This document shows, one piece after another, positions 42,810 to 51,431 of a DNA stretch of 64,000 nt. This DNA is from Harenicola maris (GTDB lineage: Bacteria; Pseudomonadota; Alphaproteobacteria; Rhodobacterales; Rhodobacteraceae). Under the pieces are notes generated by a model. It did no database searches. It saw only the letters and a list, made by a program, of their open reading frames with translations, and had not been told where the DNA came from. The first letter of the stretch is position 1. Each line of letters begins with the position of its first letter. The stretch is from positions 1,426,001 through 1,490,000 of the forward strand of contig JADQAZ010000001.1 in the NCBI GenBank assembly GCA_018524345.1. The letters run 5' to 3'. Made by a program: the position numbers and the translations under genes.

Positions 42810-43100
42810 ATGGTCGGCTCCGCATACCTCTGGCCTGGGCGTTTTCACGAAGGGCTTGATATTTCAATCCGCCGGTATGCTCGGATCGTCCGTGAGTGGG
42901 TGACGTCGATTGGCCCCGAAGCGAGTGCATATGGCACGCATTCGATGCGGCGCATGAAGATGGACAGCACGGTCAGATACCTCGGCGTCGAGCTTGAGGA
43001 TGCTCTTGCGATTGCAGAGGCCATTGAAATCCAAGAGCTTGGGCGGTTTGCAAAGACGGCCCGAAGCGGACCTTGGCCACATCACCCAATGATGCAGTGA
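42810..43100 (+). pseudogene. Tyrosine recombinase (phage integrase) remnant
   Basis: The frame reads as the C-terminal catalytic part of an integrase: YLWPGRFHEG, then IRRYARIVREWVTSIG, EASAYGTHSMRR and directly MKMDSTVRYLGVELEDAL. In intact relatives about 20-25 residues, including the segment ending LLGHT, separate THSMRR from KMDSTVRYLG; here they are missing in frame, and the N-terminal core-binding part is absent. The remnant includes the region of the catalytic tyrosine (VRYLG) and one R (MRR). It marks a former mobile element at the left side of the catabolic island. Confidence 0.75.
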
Positions 43101-43165
43101 GGCTAACAAAAAACAGGCATCATTTTCCCGCGCATCGTCAGCATTATGACGATTATGACGGAGAT

Positions 43166-44677
43166 TTACAAAACTGCTCCAATTTGCCACGGAACAAATT
43201 CAACGCCACCGAAACCGAGTGCTTCGCTCTTGGTGGGAGCGCCGCTGGCCACAGAAATAAGCATTTCGAAAATTTCGGCGCCCTTGTCAGCAAGTGGATA
43301 CCCCTCAGCAATGTCGCCGCAGTTAACGTCTATGTCGTCGCCCATCCTCGCAAAGAGATCGGAATTAGATGACAACTTAAGACAGGGCGTTGGCTTATAG
43401 CCAGAGACAGATCCGCGTCCGGTGGTGAATGCAATCAAGTTTGCCCCAGACGCTATTTGTCCCGTAACAGAGCACGGATCGTAGCCTGGACTGTCCATAA
43501 ACACCAACCCTTTCGCGCTCAGCGGTGCTGCGTAATCGAACACGCCAGACAATGGTGCCTGCCCGCTTTTGGACACCGCGCCAAGCGACTTCTCCAGAAT
43601 TGTGGTCAGCCCGCCGCGCTTGTTTCCGGGGCTCGGATTATTGTCCATCTTTGCGTTGTTTCTTGCGCAATATTCCTCCCACCACGCAAGCTTGTCGACG
43701 AGCGCCTGACCTATCTCTTCGGTCACCGCGCGCGAGGTTAAAAGATGCTCCGCCCCATAGATTTCGGAAGTTTCTGACAGGATCGATGTGCCACCGTGTT
43801 GGACAAGAAGATCAGATGCCACGCCGAGTGCTGGATTGGCTGTAAAGCCCGAATACCCGTCTGATCCACCACATTGCATGCCCAGAACCAGTTCGCGGAC
43901 GGGCGCCGGGGCGCGGCTTGCGCGATTGGCAAATTCCGCTAGGGAAGCAAGATGTTCGAGGCCCGCATCGATCGTGCGTTTGGTTCCGCCTGTCTGCTGA
44001 ATGGTCATGTAGCGCAATGCACCATCATTGGTAATCTCGCGGCCGCCGACGAGTTCGGCCAGTTGCAAAACTTCGCAGCCAAGGCCAATCAACAAGATCC
44101 CACCGAAATTTGGATGACCTGCGTATCCCTTTAATGTCCGCAACAGAATATCGTATCCCTCGCCGCGGTTGGCCATGCCGCAACCACTTCCGTGGACGAT
44201 AGGAACAATGCCGTCAACATTGGGAAAAGCGTCCAACACGCCGGATTTTTCAGCCGCGTCTACAACGAATTTGGCAACAGAACCGGAACAGTTGACCGAT
44301 GTCAAAACACCAATGAAATTTCGTGTCCCGACACGACCGTCCTCGCGATAGTAACCTTGAAATGTGCGATCACGGGTGATTTCCGGCAGTGGCTTTACGG
44401 CAGATGCGAATGCATGGTCGGCGGTGGTCGTACTCATTGCCATGTTATGGTCATGCACGTGGGACCCTTTAGCGATGAATTGCGTGGCTTCGCCAATGAT
44501 CTGCCCGTAGCGCAGAATGTATTCGCCCTTTGCAATGTCGGCCGTTGCCATCTTGTGAGATCGAGGAATGTCGGTGATGGCGTTTGCATCACCCGCCGCA
44601 AGCTTTCGCAGGGCAATTGCGACGTTGTCCGCCGCGTTGAGCTGCAGAACAGCAGGCGATGTACTGGCCGCGCTCAT
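43166..44677 (-). CDS. uxaA: Altronate dehydratase, UxaA family
   Basis: A 503-residue iron-dependent sugar-acid dehydratase. It has the N-terminal SAF domain (about 15-100, with SHVHDHNMAM) and the long UxaA/GarD catalytic domain (FQGYYREDGRVGTRNF, VHGSGCGMAN, MQCGGSDGYSGFTANPALG, FMDSPGYDPCSVTGQIASGANL). Relatives convert D-altronate to 2-keto-3-deoxygluconate. With the UxaB-like and KDG-kinase-like genes of this island it gives a complete tagaturonate-to-KDPG branch. The ATG at 44677 is preferred; a TTG at 44701 is also possible. Last gene of the leftward operon. Confidence 0.88.
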   Translation of the reverse strand: MSAASTSPAVLQLNAADNVAIALRKLAAGDANAITDIPRSHKMATADIAKGEYILRYGQIIGEATQFIAKGSHVHDHNMAMSTTTADHAFASAVKPLPEITRDRTFQGYYREDGRVGTRNFIGVLTSVNCSGSVAKFVVDAAEKSGVLDAFPNVDGIVPIVHGSGCGMANRGEGYDILLRTLKGYAGHPNFGGILLIGLGCEVLQLAELVGGREITNDGALRYMTIQQTGGTKRTIDAGLEHLASLAEFANRASRAPAPVRELVLGMQCGGSDGYSGFTANPALGVASDLLVQHGGTSILSETSEIYGAEHLLTSRAVTEEIGQALVDKLAWWEEYCARNNAKMDNNPSPGNKRGGLTTILEKSLGAVSKSGQAPLSGVFDYAAPLSAKGLVFMDSPGYDPCSVTGQIASGANLIAFTTGRGSVSGYKPTPCLKLSSNSDLFARMGDDIDVNCGDIAEGYPLADKGAEIFEMLISVASGAPTKSEALGFGGVEFVPWQIGAVL

Positions 44678-45299
44678 GAAGGTTGGCCTTGTTGCATCCA
44701 ATTATCGGCCACAGCGCCTTTAAGGATGAGGGACAGGATTATAGCCTGAAAAAAGAGTGCTCGAGCGATCGCACGGACCTGCCGTTGGCCTACGCAAAGG
44801 CTGACCACAGTGTTTTGTAGGTTCCTGACGTTCGGGCCAATTTGATGGAGCGCCTCTTCGGCTTCAGCGTGCAGACGCATCAGGCAAGACGTCCTTGCCC
44901 CATTAGGGCCAAAGACGCCGACACCTTCGCCGGGGACTGAAGCAATAGATACATTTGCGACGGCATGAGCACGACCAAATCGCTTTGAGGTATGCGTCAT
45001 TTGCACGGGGGGGCTGGCGTGTGGGGTTGTATTCAACATTAGGCGTCCAATTTGAAAATGGCAGTCAGCATACGATCGCCCGCTGACCATGTTGCATTCG
45101 TAAAGAACGATCTGTGTATCCGGAGTATCGATGCTCCCCTGCGCTGCCACAACGAAGCCTGTGTCGATAAAGCCCATGACATCGTTTCTGGCCAAAGGAT
45201 CGGCAATCGCGTTGCCGCCAAGCTCACCGATCTGGAACACCCCTTGAACTCCTGTCGGTCCTCGTCAATCGAGACATGGTTCGTTGCTGTATGAGCCAT
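44674..45299 (-). pseudogene. Frameshifted unknown gene joined to a decayed ABC ATPase fragment
   Basis: An ATG at 45299 opens MAHTATNHVSIDEDRQEFKG. The frame breaks at the four-C run 45240-45243 (four Gs on the coding strand; five would restore it) and continues as VFQIGELGGNAIADPLARND through about residue 90 as an unknown protein-like sequence. From about 45000 it resembles a sugar ABC ATPase (TSKRFGRAHAVANVS), but Walker A has decayed to GPNGARTS, the middle is deleted, and the signature is VSLCVGQRQVRAIARAL. No active protein is likely. It lies between the dehydratase gene and uxaA. Confidence 0.6.
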
Positions 45300-45344
45300 T
45301 TTTCAGTTTCTCTGTTGCGTTTGCGGTCGAAATTAAGGTGCGGG

Positions 45345-46508
45345 TCACCAATTGGTGACGGATCCATCGTGCCGTCTGAGCATGGGCGTGGTTTGAACGT
45401 CACGCGCCGGAGATGCGCGGAGGGCGGCTTCATCGACCTCAACCCCAAGCCCGGGACGGTCGGGCACGACATAGCGCGCGCCTTCCAGTAGCGGGCCGAC
45501 GGGGAAGAACTCAGGCGCGTCGAAACCACAGTGTTCGATTGGCGTATCACGGCATTCCAACCAAGCAAAATTAGCGATTGCCGCACCTAAATGTACAGAT
45601 GCGGCGGTGCAGAGTGGTCCAAGTGGGTTGTGCGGCATCAAGTCAAGATAGTGCGCCTCGGCCCAACCCGCGATCTTTACCGCTTCGGTCAGCCCACCGA
45701 CGACACACACGTCGATCCTAAGCAACTGGGTCAAACCTGTTTCGATGAAGGGCAAGGCGTCCCATTTCGACGAGAACTCTTCCCCAATCGCAAATGGAAC
45801 GTCCGTCATACGGCGCAACTCAGCGTAGGCCGCCGGAGTCTGTGCGCGAATAGGCTCTTCCAGAAAATCAAGCGTGGCTGGCGGCATGCGCTGGCAGAAT
45901 GCCGCAGCCTCTGCAACGGACAGACGGTGATGATAATCCACGCCCAGTACAACATCGCTCCCTAATTCTTCGCGTGCTCTGGTCATCCAGCGCGCCGTCT
46001 CTGCAATGGATGTGCGGGGATCAAACACCTCGTCGGTGTAATGTTGTGACGTGCTTAGACGTATGCAGTCCCATCCCAGTGAAACAAGCGTCTTTGCCTC
46101 TTCGATCATCTGGGCGTCGGGTTCACGGGCAGTGGACGCAAATGCCGGTACATGGGTCCGTTGTTGCCCGCCCAAAAGCTCGAAGACGGGAACGCCCAAC
46201 CGTTTCCCTTTGATGTCATACAGCGCGAGGTCGATTGCTGACAACGCTGCCGTGATAACCCGCCCACCTTCAAAATATTGGCTGCGATAGAGCATCTGCC
46301 AGATGCGACCGATGGCATCGGGATTGCTTCCCACCAACAGGGGCGCGAAATGTTCCATCATCCCGACCACTGCCTTGTCGCGGCCCATTAGCCCTGCCTC
46401 GCCCCACCCGAAGGTGCCATCTTCGCAGGTGATTTTCACGAGGCACAGGTTTCTGCGTCCGACGTATGCCGCGATGGGTTCGACTTTTGCGATACGGGTT
46501 GGCTTCAT
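45345..46508 (-). CDS. Mandelate racemase/enolase-superfamily sugar-acid dehydratase (galactonate dehydratase-like)
   Basis: A 387-residue enzyme with the capping domain (CEDGTFGWGEAGLMGRDKAV) and TIM barrel of the mandelate racemase family. Metal ligands are placed in VLGVDYHHRLS, DFLEEPIRA and FAIGEEFSS, and the catalytic His in LMPHNPLGPL. The overall pattern, including the C-terminus LRRHDGSVTNW, resembles D-galactonate dehydratase (DgoD), but L-fuconate or another six-carbon aldonate is possible. It overlaps the ABC ATPase gene by four bases. Its place in the pathway is not settled. Confidence 0.85.
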   Translation of the reverse strand: MKPTRIAKVEPIAAYVGRRNLCLVKITCEDGTFGWGEAGLMGRDKAVVGMMEHFAPLLVGSNPDAIGRIWQMLYRSQYFEGGRVITAALSAIDLALYDIKGKRLGVPVFELLGGQQRTHVPAFASTAREPDAQMIEEAKTLVSLGWDCIRLSTSQHYTDEVFDPRTSIAETARWMTRAREELGSDVVLGVDYHHRLSVAEAAAFCQRMPPATLDFLEEPIRAQTPAAYAELRRMTDVPFAIGEEFSSKWDALPFIETGLTQLLRIDVCVVGGLTEAVKIAGWAEAHYLDLMPHNPLGPLCTAASVHLGAAIANFAWLECRDTPIEHCGFDAPEFFPVGPLLEGARYVVPDRPGLGVEVDEAALRASPARDVQTTPMLRRHDGSVTNW

Positions 46509-47599
46509 GATGGCAACGCGTTGCGCAAACGAACACCTTGCTGGTCGAAGAACCGCGCGCGTTCGGGATCAAATCCGACAGTCAAGTGATCGCCAGGGCG
46601 CGGTATGGCGTCAGCCCGAGTTTCGGCGATGACCTGATGGCCGCCTGCAGTGCCGCCGTAAACGTACCGCGTGCCTCCAAGGTTCTCGACGACATCAACG
46701 GCAATATCGAATTTGACAGGAAAATCGGATCCAACCTGCAAGTGTTCCGGGCGAACACCAAGGTTGAGCGTCATATCCTTCGACCACCCCTGCCCTACTG
46801 GCACAACGTCAAGGTTACCCATCTCAGAACCTTTCAACCGAATTCCGCCATCGATGCCCGTCGCCGTAACCGGGATAAAATTCATCTGTGGGCTGCCGAT
46901 AAATCCGGCGACAAAGGCGTTGGCCGGATCAAGATACAGCTCCATCGGCGTGCCGGCCTGCTCAATCTTTCCATCACGAAGAACAACGATCTTGTCCGCA
47001 AGCGTCAGTGCCTCCGTTTGGTCATGGGTGACGTAAATCATCGTCGCGCCGATCTGTCGGTGCAGCTTTGCCAGTTCAACCCGCATGGTGACCCGCAGTT
47101 CTGCGTCAAGGTTAGACAGCGGTTCGTCAAACAAGAACAACTTGGGCTCGCGCACAATGGCACGACCAATTGCGACACGCTGACGCTGACCGCCGGACAG
47201 CTGCGACGGACGCCGTTTTAGAAGCGGTTCGATCTGCAATGTCTCTGCGGCCGCACGAACGCGGCGCTTGATGTCGTCCTTTGGAAGCCCGAGCATTTTG
47301 AGGCCGAATGCGATATTCTTTTCGACACTCATATGCGGGTAGAGCGCGTAGTTCTGGAACACCATCGAGACACCCCGTTCCACCGGCGTGGCGTCGTTCA
47401 CGCGGGCACCGTCAATGCGCAATTCCCCTGCGGTGATCTCTTCCAGACCGGCGATCATCCGCAGAAGGGTCGATTTTCCACAGCCAGATGGGCCGACGAA
47501 AACGGTGAATGATCCTTCTTCGATCGACAGTTCAAGGTTCTCGATCACCTCGACCTCGCCGTAGCATTTTTTCAATTTGTCGAGTTGCAGCGTCGCCAT
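46505..47599 (-). CDS. ABC sugar transporter ATP-binding protein (MsmK/UgpC type)
   Basis: A 364-residue ATPase for a CUT1 carbohydrate importer: Walker A GPSGCGKST, signature LSGGQRQRVAIGRAI, Walker B FLFDEPLSNLDAELR, H-loop THDQTEAL, and a C-terminal OB-like regulatory domain (TLNLGVRPEHLQV). The ATG at 47599 overlaps the glycosidase stop (TGATG) with AAGGAA upstream. It works with the two permeases and binding protein in the same operon. Confidence 0.95.
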   Translation of the reverse strand: MATLQLDKLKKCYGEVEVIENLELSIEEGSFTVFVGPSGCGKSTLLRMIAGLEEITAGELRIDGARVNDATPVERGVSMVFQNYALYPHMSVEKNIAFGLKMLGLPKDDIKRRVRAAAETLQIEPLLKRRPSQLSGGQRQRVAIGRAIVREPKLFLFDEPLSNLDAELRVTMRVELAKLHRQIGATMIYVTHDQTEALTLADKIVVLRDGKIEQAGTPMELYLDPANAFVAGFIGSPQMNFIPVTATGIDGGIRLKGSEMGNLDVVPVGQGWSKDMTLNLGVRPEHLQVGSDFPVKFDIAVDVVENLGGTRYVYGGTAGGHQVIAETRADAIPRPGDHLTVGFDPERARFFDQQGVRLRNALPS

Positions 47600-49668
47600 C
47601 AAATTTCCTTCCAGTCAGTGCCCACGCCTTGGATGGCGATGGCGCGGTGTATGTGCATACCGTCAACGTTCAGCGTCGCGATGCCATCTTTCCAATCCCA
47701 TTCAATGTCACAATCTGTCAGGACATCAAAAATGCGGGATGGTTTGTTTTTGCAGGTGATCTCGGCAGATAACGGCCCCAAGTTCGGAACGTCTTCGATA
47801 ACTTCGATATGCCGGACGCCATGTTGCAGATCGTCGACAGCAACTCCGCGAACTTGCGGGCCGCCGTACAGCAAATGAAGTATGACGCGGTTATGTTCCC
47901 TCTGATATGTCAGACTGGTGCGCCCGCCACTTGGCAGATTTACCTGAAGGGCTCTGCGGTCCAAAAGCCGATCAATCAACCCCAAGAATATGTGCTTGTA
48001 GATAGGCTGCCCAATGCGCTTATACATAGAAAACAACGGGTAAGAGACATAGGCGGTCTGCGGCGTCACCACGACAGCAGGGCAGATCGGCTCTGCGCGG
48101 GGGTCGTCAGGCGTGTGCTGATGGGAGGAAAACCTCCGCCATGACCGCTGGAAATATGGCTTGTGTACATTCGCCAGACATTCACCCCCGTCTAAAGTGA
48201 CGTGTTGTGCTGTACTGTACATTGCGGTTGCATTCATTGGAACCGATGCACCGAACGCGCCTTGAGCTGGCACGAAATACGAGGGGTCAAAAGAAACCTC
48301 CCCATCCGCCATCGCGACGCCAAGTTCGAGGGCAAATTTCCCTTCGGTCGACAATCCCGAACGACATGATGCGATAATTGACCCACCTGAATTTATGTAG
48401 TCATTCAATTTGTCGGAAAGTGCCCCTGTCACAAGGATTTCGTCCGGGAGGACAATCAGGCGGTAGCGGCTAAAATCCGCATCAGCAGTGATTATGTCGA
48501 ATGGGATGTGCAATTCCAGCAGCATTTGGGCTGCCCCATCGTCTGCCTGCGTGCCGCGCGTCCCTGCCTGCGGCACGACATGTTCATTCGGCAGGATCGC
48601 CACTTCACTAACTTGTTCCGCACCGTCGAGATAAGGTTCGAGCGCACAGACGCGTGCATATGCGGGTGCCACTCGCGCATAGGTATCGGAATTCATCACG
48701 CCATTCGGGTGCAACTGATCCCCGATCAGACATTTGGTGCCAAGGGTGACCATTTGCGCACATTCGTAAGTCAGCGCATCGCTGCTCTTGTAGCCCCCGA
48801 ACTCCCCCCACAAAGTGTGGAACTTTCCGGTCTGGCCAAGGGTGTCGAAGCCCTGTGCCCGAGCGTATCTCGCACTGGTCGGAAAATGGTCGTAGCCCCA
48901 ACCACCCGTCGGCAGGCTTTCAATTTCCATATGCGAATAGGCGTCAAAGTGGGAGGCCGTCCGTTTGGGAATGTGGCCCGCGTTGTAGAATGTTCGCATC
49001 GCCGGATGTTTTGCACGCACCGCGTCGCTCATCCGGTCGCGAAATGATGCGGCGAGGGCTTGATCCTTTATCGCTCTGTCCGATGCCGACCCGGCGTCCA
49101 GCCCCATTTCGTCCAGCTTCACCAGACACTTCGGGCAAACACAATCAAACCCTGTCACGATATCGAAGAACAAGCCGGGCGGATTGTAGCGTTCCGCAAT
49201 CTCAAGTGCGGTGTCCCGAACATATTCAAACAGGCCATCATTAGACAGGCACAAACTATGCCAGGTCGCTGTTAACTGCCCACCCGCCGACGCGTCATCC
49301 TTGTTGGGAACCTGTAGCCGGTTCGTTGCGCCCATGACCCGCCACTCAGGGTGTGTTCGGGCCAGATATTCGTCCCATTGAACCGTAATATAGATGGGCG
49401 TTTCGATGTTGGCCGCGCGACAGGCCGTGACCATTTCACCCAACAAATCCGGACGCGCAAGATTGGGATGTGAAGGGCCGACGTTGCTGGGGTAATAGCC
49501 CCAACCGTGATGGCAACGCGCAAAGACAGTGACGCTGTCCACATGGGCGTCTTGTAATGTCTTCACGAAATCGGCGGCATCAAATTCAGCGCCGATGTCG
49601 GGAATATCTTCGGACGTATGAAAATCGAGATGGATCTGACGATAGCGTAAGGGGGGAAAATTGGACAT
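47599..49668 (-). CDS. GHL6/GH151-like glycoside hydrolase (putative alpha-L-fucosidase or alpha-L-galactosidase)
   Basis: A 689-residue protein. Residues about 1-350 form a TIM-barrel GHL6-type domain (RQIHLDFHTSEDIPDIGAEFDA given as pattern, VTVFARCHHGWGYYPS, PGLFFDIVTGFDCVCPKC, MEIESLPTGGWGYDHFP, GKFHTLWGEFGG), about 360-480 a beta-galactosidase trimerisation-like domain (FSRYRLIVLPDEILV), and the rest a beta-rich C-terminus. GH151 alpha-L-fucosidases share this build. There is no signal peptide, so it acts in the cytoplasm on imported sugars. It overlaps the permease and ATPase genes, so it is part of the transport operon. Exact specificity is unknown. Confidence 0.75.
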   Translation of the reverse strand: MSNFPPLRYRQIHLDFHTSEDIPDIGAEFDAADFVKTLQDAHVDSVTVFARCHHGWGYYPSNVGPSHPNLARPDLLGEMVTACRAANIETPIYITVQWDEYLARTHPEWRVMGATNRLQVPNKDDASAGGQLTATWHSLCLSNDGLFEYVRDTALEIAERYNPPGLFFDIVTGFDCVCPKCLVKLDEMGLDAGSASDRAIKDQALAASFRDRMSDAVRAKHPAMRTFYNAGHIPKRTASHFDAYSHMEIESLPTGGWGYDHFPTSARYARAQGFDTLGQTGKFHTLWGEFGGYKSSDALTYECAQMVTLGTKCLIGDQLHPNGVMNSDTYARVAPAYARVCALEPYLDGAEQVSEVAILPNEHVVPQAGTRGTQADDGAAQMLLELHIPFDIITADADFSRYRLIVLPDEILVTGALSDKLNDYINSGGSIIASCRSGLSTEGKFALELGVAMADGEVSFDPSYFVPAQGAFGASVPMNATAMYSTAQHVTLDGGECLANVHKPYFQRSWRRFSSHQHTPDDPRAEPICPAVVVTPQTAYVSYPLFSMYKRIGQPIYKHIFLGLIDRLLDRRALQVNLPSGGRTSLTYQREHNRVILHLLYGGPQVRGVAVDDLQHGVRHIEVIEDVPNLGPLSAEITCKNKPSRIFDVLTDCDIEWDWKDGIATLNVDGMHIHRAIAIQGVGTDWKEI

Positions 49669-50489
49669 TATTCCTTGCTCCCTGACTTTGTCTGTGCGCC
49701 GGCAGTAAAGAAGCGCTGAAAGATGATGAAGACCATGAGCGGAACAATTGTGGTGATGATCGCGGCGACAGCGACCTGATCCCAGTTGCGGTCATAAACG
49801 CCCTGAATGCGGGCCAACAATGCGGGCAATGGAAGTTCGTCACGCAAAAACACGACGGGCAACAAAAGGCCGTTCCATGTCCACATGAACTGCAGGATTC
49901 CGACAGCGGCAATGGGGGTCAGCGAATTGGGCAATACGATATAGAAAAACCGTGCAAGTGGACCACAAGCGTCTACTTGTGCAGCCTCGATCAGCTCGTA
50001 CGGGAAATCTTCGAGATAGTTTTTCACAAGAAACACGGCCCAAGCGAAGGACAATCCGGCGAAGGGAATGATCACCGACCAAATGTTGTCAATCATGCCT
50101 AGATCACGCCACAAGCGGAACAACGGGATGATAACGACCTGATTTGGCAGTACAAAAGCATTGATGATCAGGATCAGGATTAGCCGCCGGAACCGGAACT
50201 TCAAAAAGTGGAACGCATAGGCGGCGGCAGGTGCCAGAAGCATCGGGATAATGGTTGAGATGATTGCGATCTTGCATGAAATCCAGAAAGCGTAAGCCAG
50301 CGGGTATTTGTCCCAGACCAAGATCCACGCGTCCAACGTAAGGGTGAATTCCTGGATCGACCACCAGCCGAGGATAATTTCCGAAATCGGGCGAATGGAC
50401 GTGACCAGAAGACCAATGATCGGGACAATCCAGATCATTGCGATCAAGCCGACAATCGGAACGATCCAGCGTGGAGTGCGACCAATCAT
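49668..50489 (-). CDS. ABC sugar transporter permease, MalG-type
   Basis: A 273-residue six-helix permease of the CUT1 family with the EAA loop (ELIEAAQVDACGPLARFFYIVLPNSLTPI) that docks on the ATPase. ATG overlaps the stop of the other permease gene; its stop overlaps the glycosidase start. Confidence 0.94.
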   Translation of the reverse strand: MIGRTPRWIVPIVGLIAMIWIVPIIGLLVTSIRPISEIILGWWSIQEFTLTLDAWILVWDKYPLAYAFWISCKIAIISTIIPMLLAPAAAYAFHFLKFRFRRLILILIINAFVLPNQVVIIPLFRLWRDLGMIDNIWSVIIPFAGLSFAWAVFLVKNYLEDFPYELIEAAQVDACGPLARFFYIVLPNSLTPIAAVGILQFMWTWNGLLLPVVFLRDELPLPALLARIQGVYDRNWDQVAVAAIITTIVPLMVFIIFQRFFTAGAQTKSGSKE

Positions 50490-51430
50490 TTTGCGTCTCC
50501 TGTGCGTTTGATAATCAGCGGGATCGACACAACCAGAACAGCGATCAGCAGAATAACTGTACTTGCCGCCCCGTAGCCAAGTTTGAAATTAAGCATCGAT
50601 TCACGGTACATGAAGAAGCCGACGGTCTCCGTGCTGCGCACAGGTCCGCCCCCCGTCAGTATAAAGATTAAGTCGAACGCTTTCAGGCTATTGAGCAAGT
50701 TGATGAAGATCGCCACTCGCACGCCCGGCAGGGAAAGCGGGGCAATAATATAGCGCATGACCGATCCGGATTTGGCGCCGTCTATGTAGGCGGCCTCGAA
50801 CAGGTTCTTGGGGATCGACTGAATTGAGGCGAAACACGTCATAAGTGGCAGTCCCACTTGCGTCCAGACGTAGGCAATAACCACTGCGCCCAATGCGGTC
50901 GACGGGTTTCCAAGCCAAGGTTGAGTCCAGCCAGATAGTCCGACGCCTTCGAGAATACCGTTCAACAGGCCGTAGTCAGGACGGTATATGCCCAACCACA
51001 TGAATCCGCTAACGGCCTCGGATACGCCATATGCGGCAAAGATCATGACACGAAAAATCAACGTTTTTCTGGGGTTTAGCGAACACATCATCGCAAGTCC
51101 CCACCCGATCGACACCGAAAAGAACGTAGCGCTGATCGCCCAAATAAATGTAACCTTAAGTGAGCTTAGAAAATTGGGATCCGAAAACAGTTTGACGTAG
51201 TTACCCCAGCCATCGAACCTTTCCGGTGCGAGACCTCGGATGTCGAAAAATGACAACCGGATGGTTTCGATGACAGGATAGACCACCGAAATCACAAAAA
51301 AGAGCAACAATGGCGTGAGCAAAAACCACGCGGCCTGGGTGTCTGTGAGTTGCTTGCGCACTCTCACTGGCAGCTCTTGCTTTGGCGGGCCGGATGGCCC
51401 GCCGCTATTTTCTATCTCCGCAAGCGACAT
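50486..51430 (-). CDS. ABC sugar transporter permease, MalF-type
   Basis: A 314-residue permease: N-terminal cytoplasmic tail, six helices and the EAA loop (NLFEAAYIDGAKSGSVMRYIIAPLSLPGVR). The ATG at 51430 lies just after the binding-protein stop; an ATG at 51445 inside that gene is an alternative. It pairs with the MalG-type permease, which overlaps it by four bases. Confidence 0.93.
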   Translation of the reverse strand: MSLAEIENSGGPSGPPKQELPVRVRKQLTDTQAAWFLLTPLLLFFVISVVYPVIETIRLSFFDIRGLAPERFDGWGNYVKLFSDPNFLSSLKVTFIWAISATFFSVSIGWGLAMMCSLNPRKTLIFRVMIFAAYGVSEAVSGFMWLGIYRPDYGLLNGILEGVGLSGWTQPWLGNPSTALGAVVIAYVWTQVGLPLMTCFASIQSIPKNLFEAAYIDGAKSGSVMRYIIAPLSLPGVRVAIFINLLNSLKAFDLIFILTGGGPVRSTETVGFFMYRESMLNFKLGYGAASTVILLIAVLVVSIPLIIKRTGDAK

Positions 51431-51431
51431 T

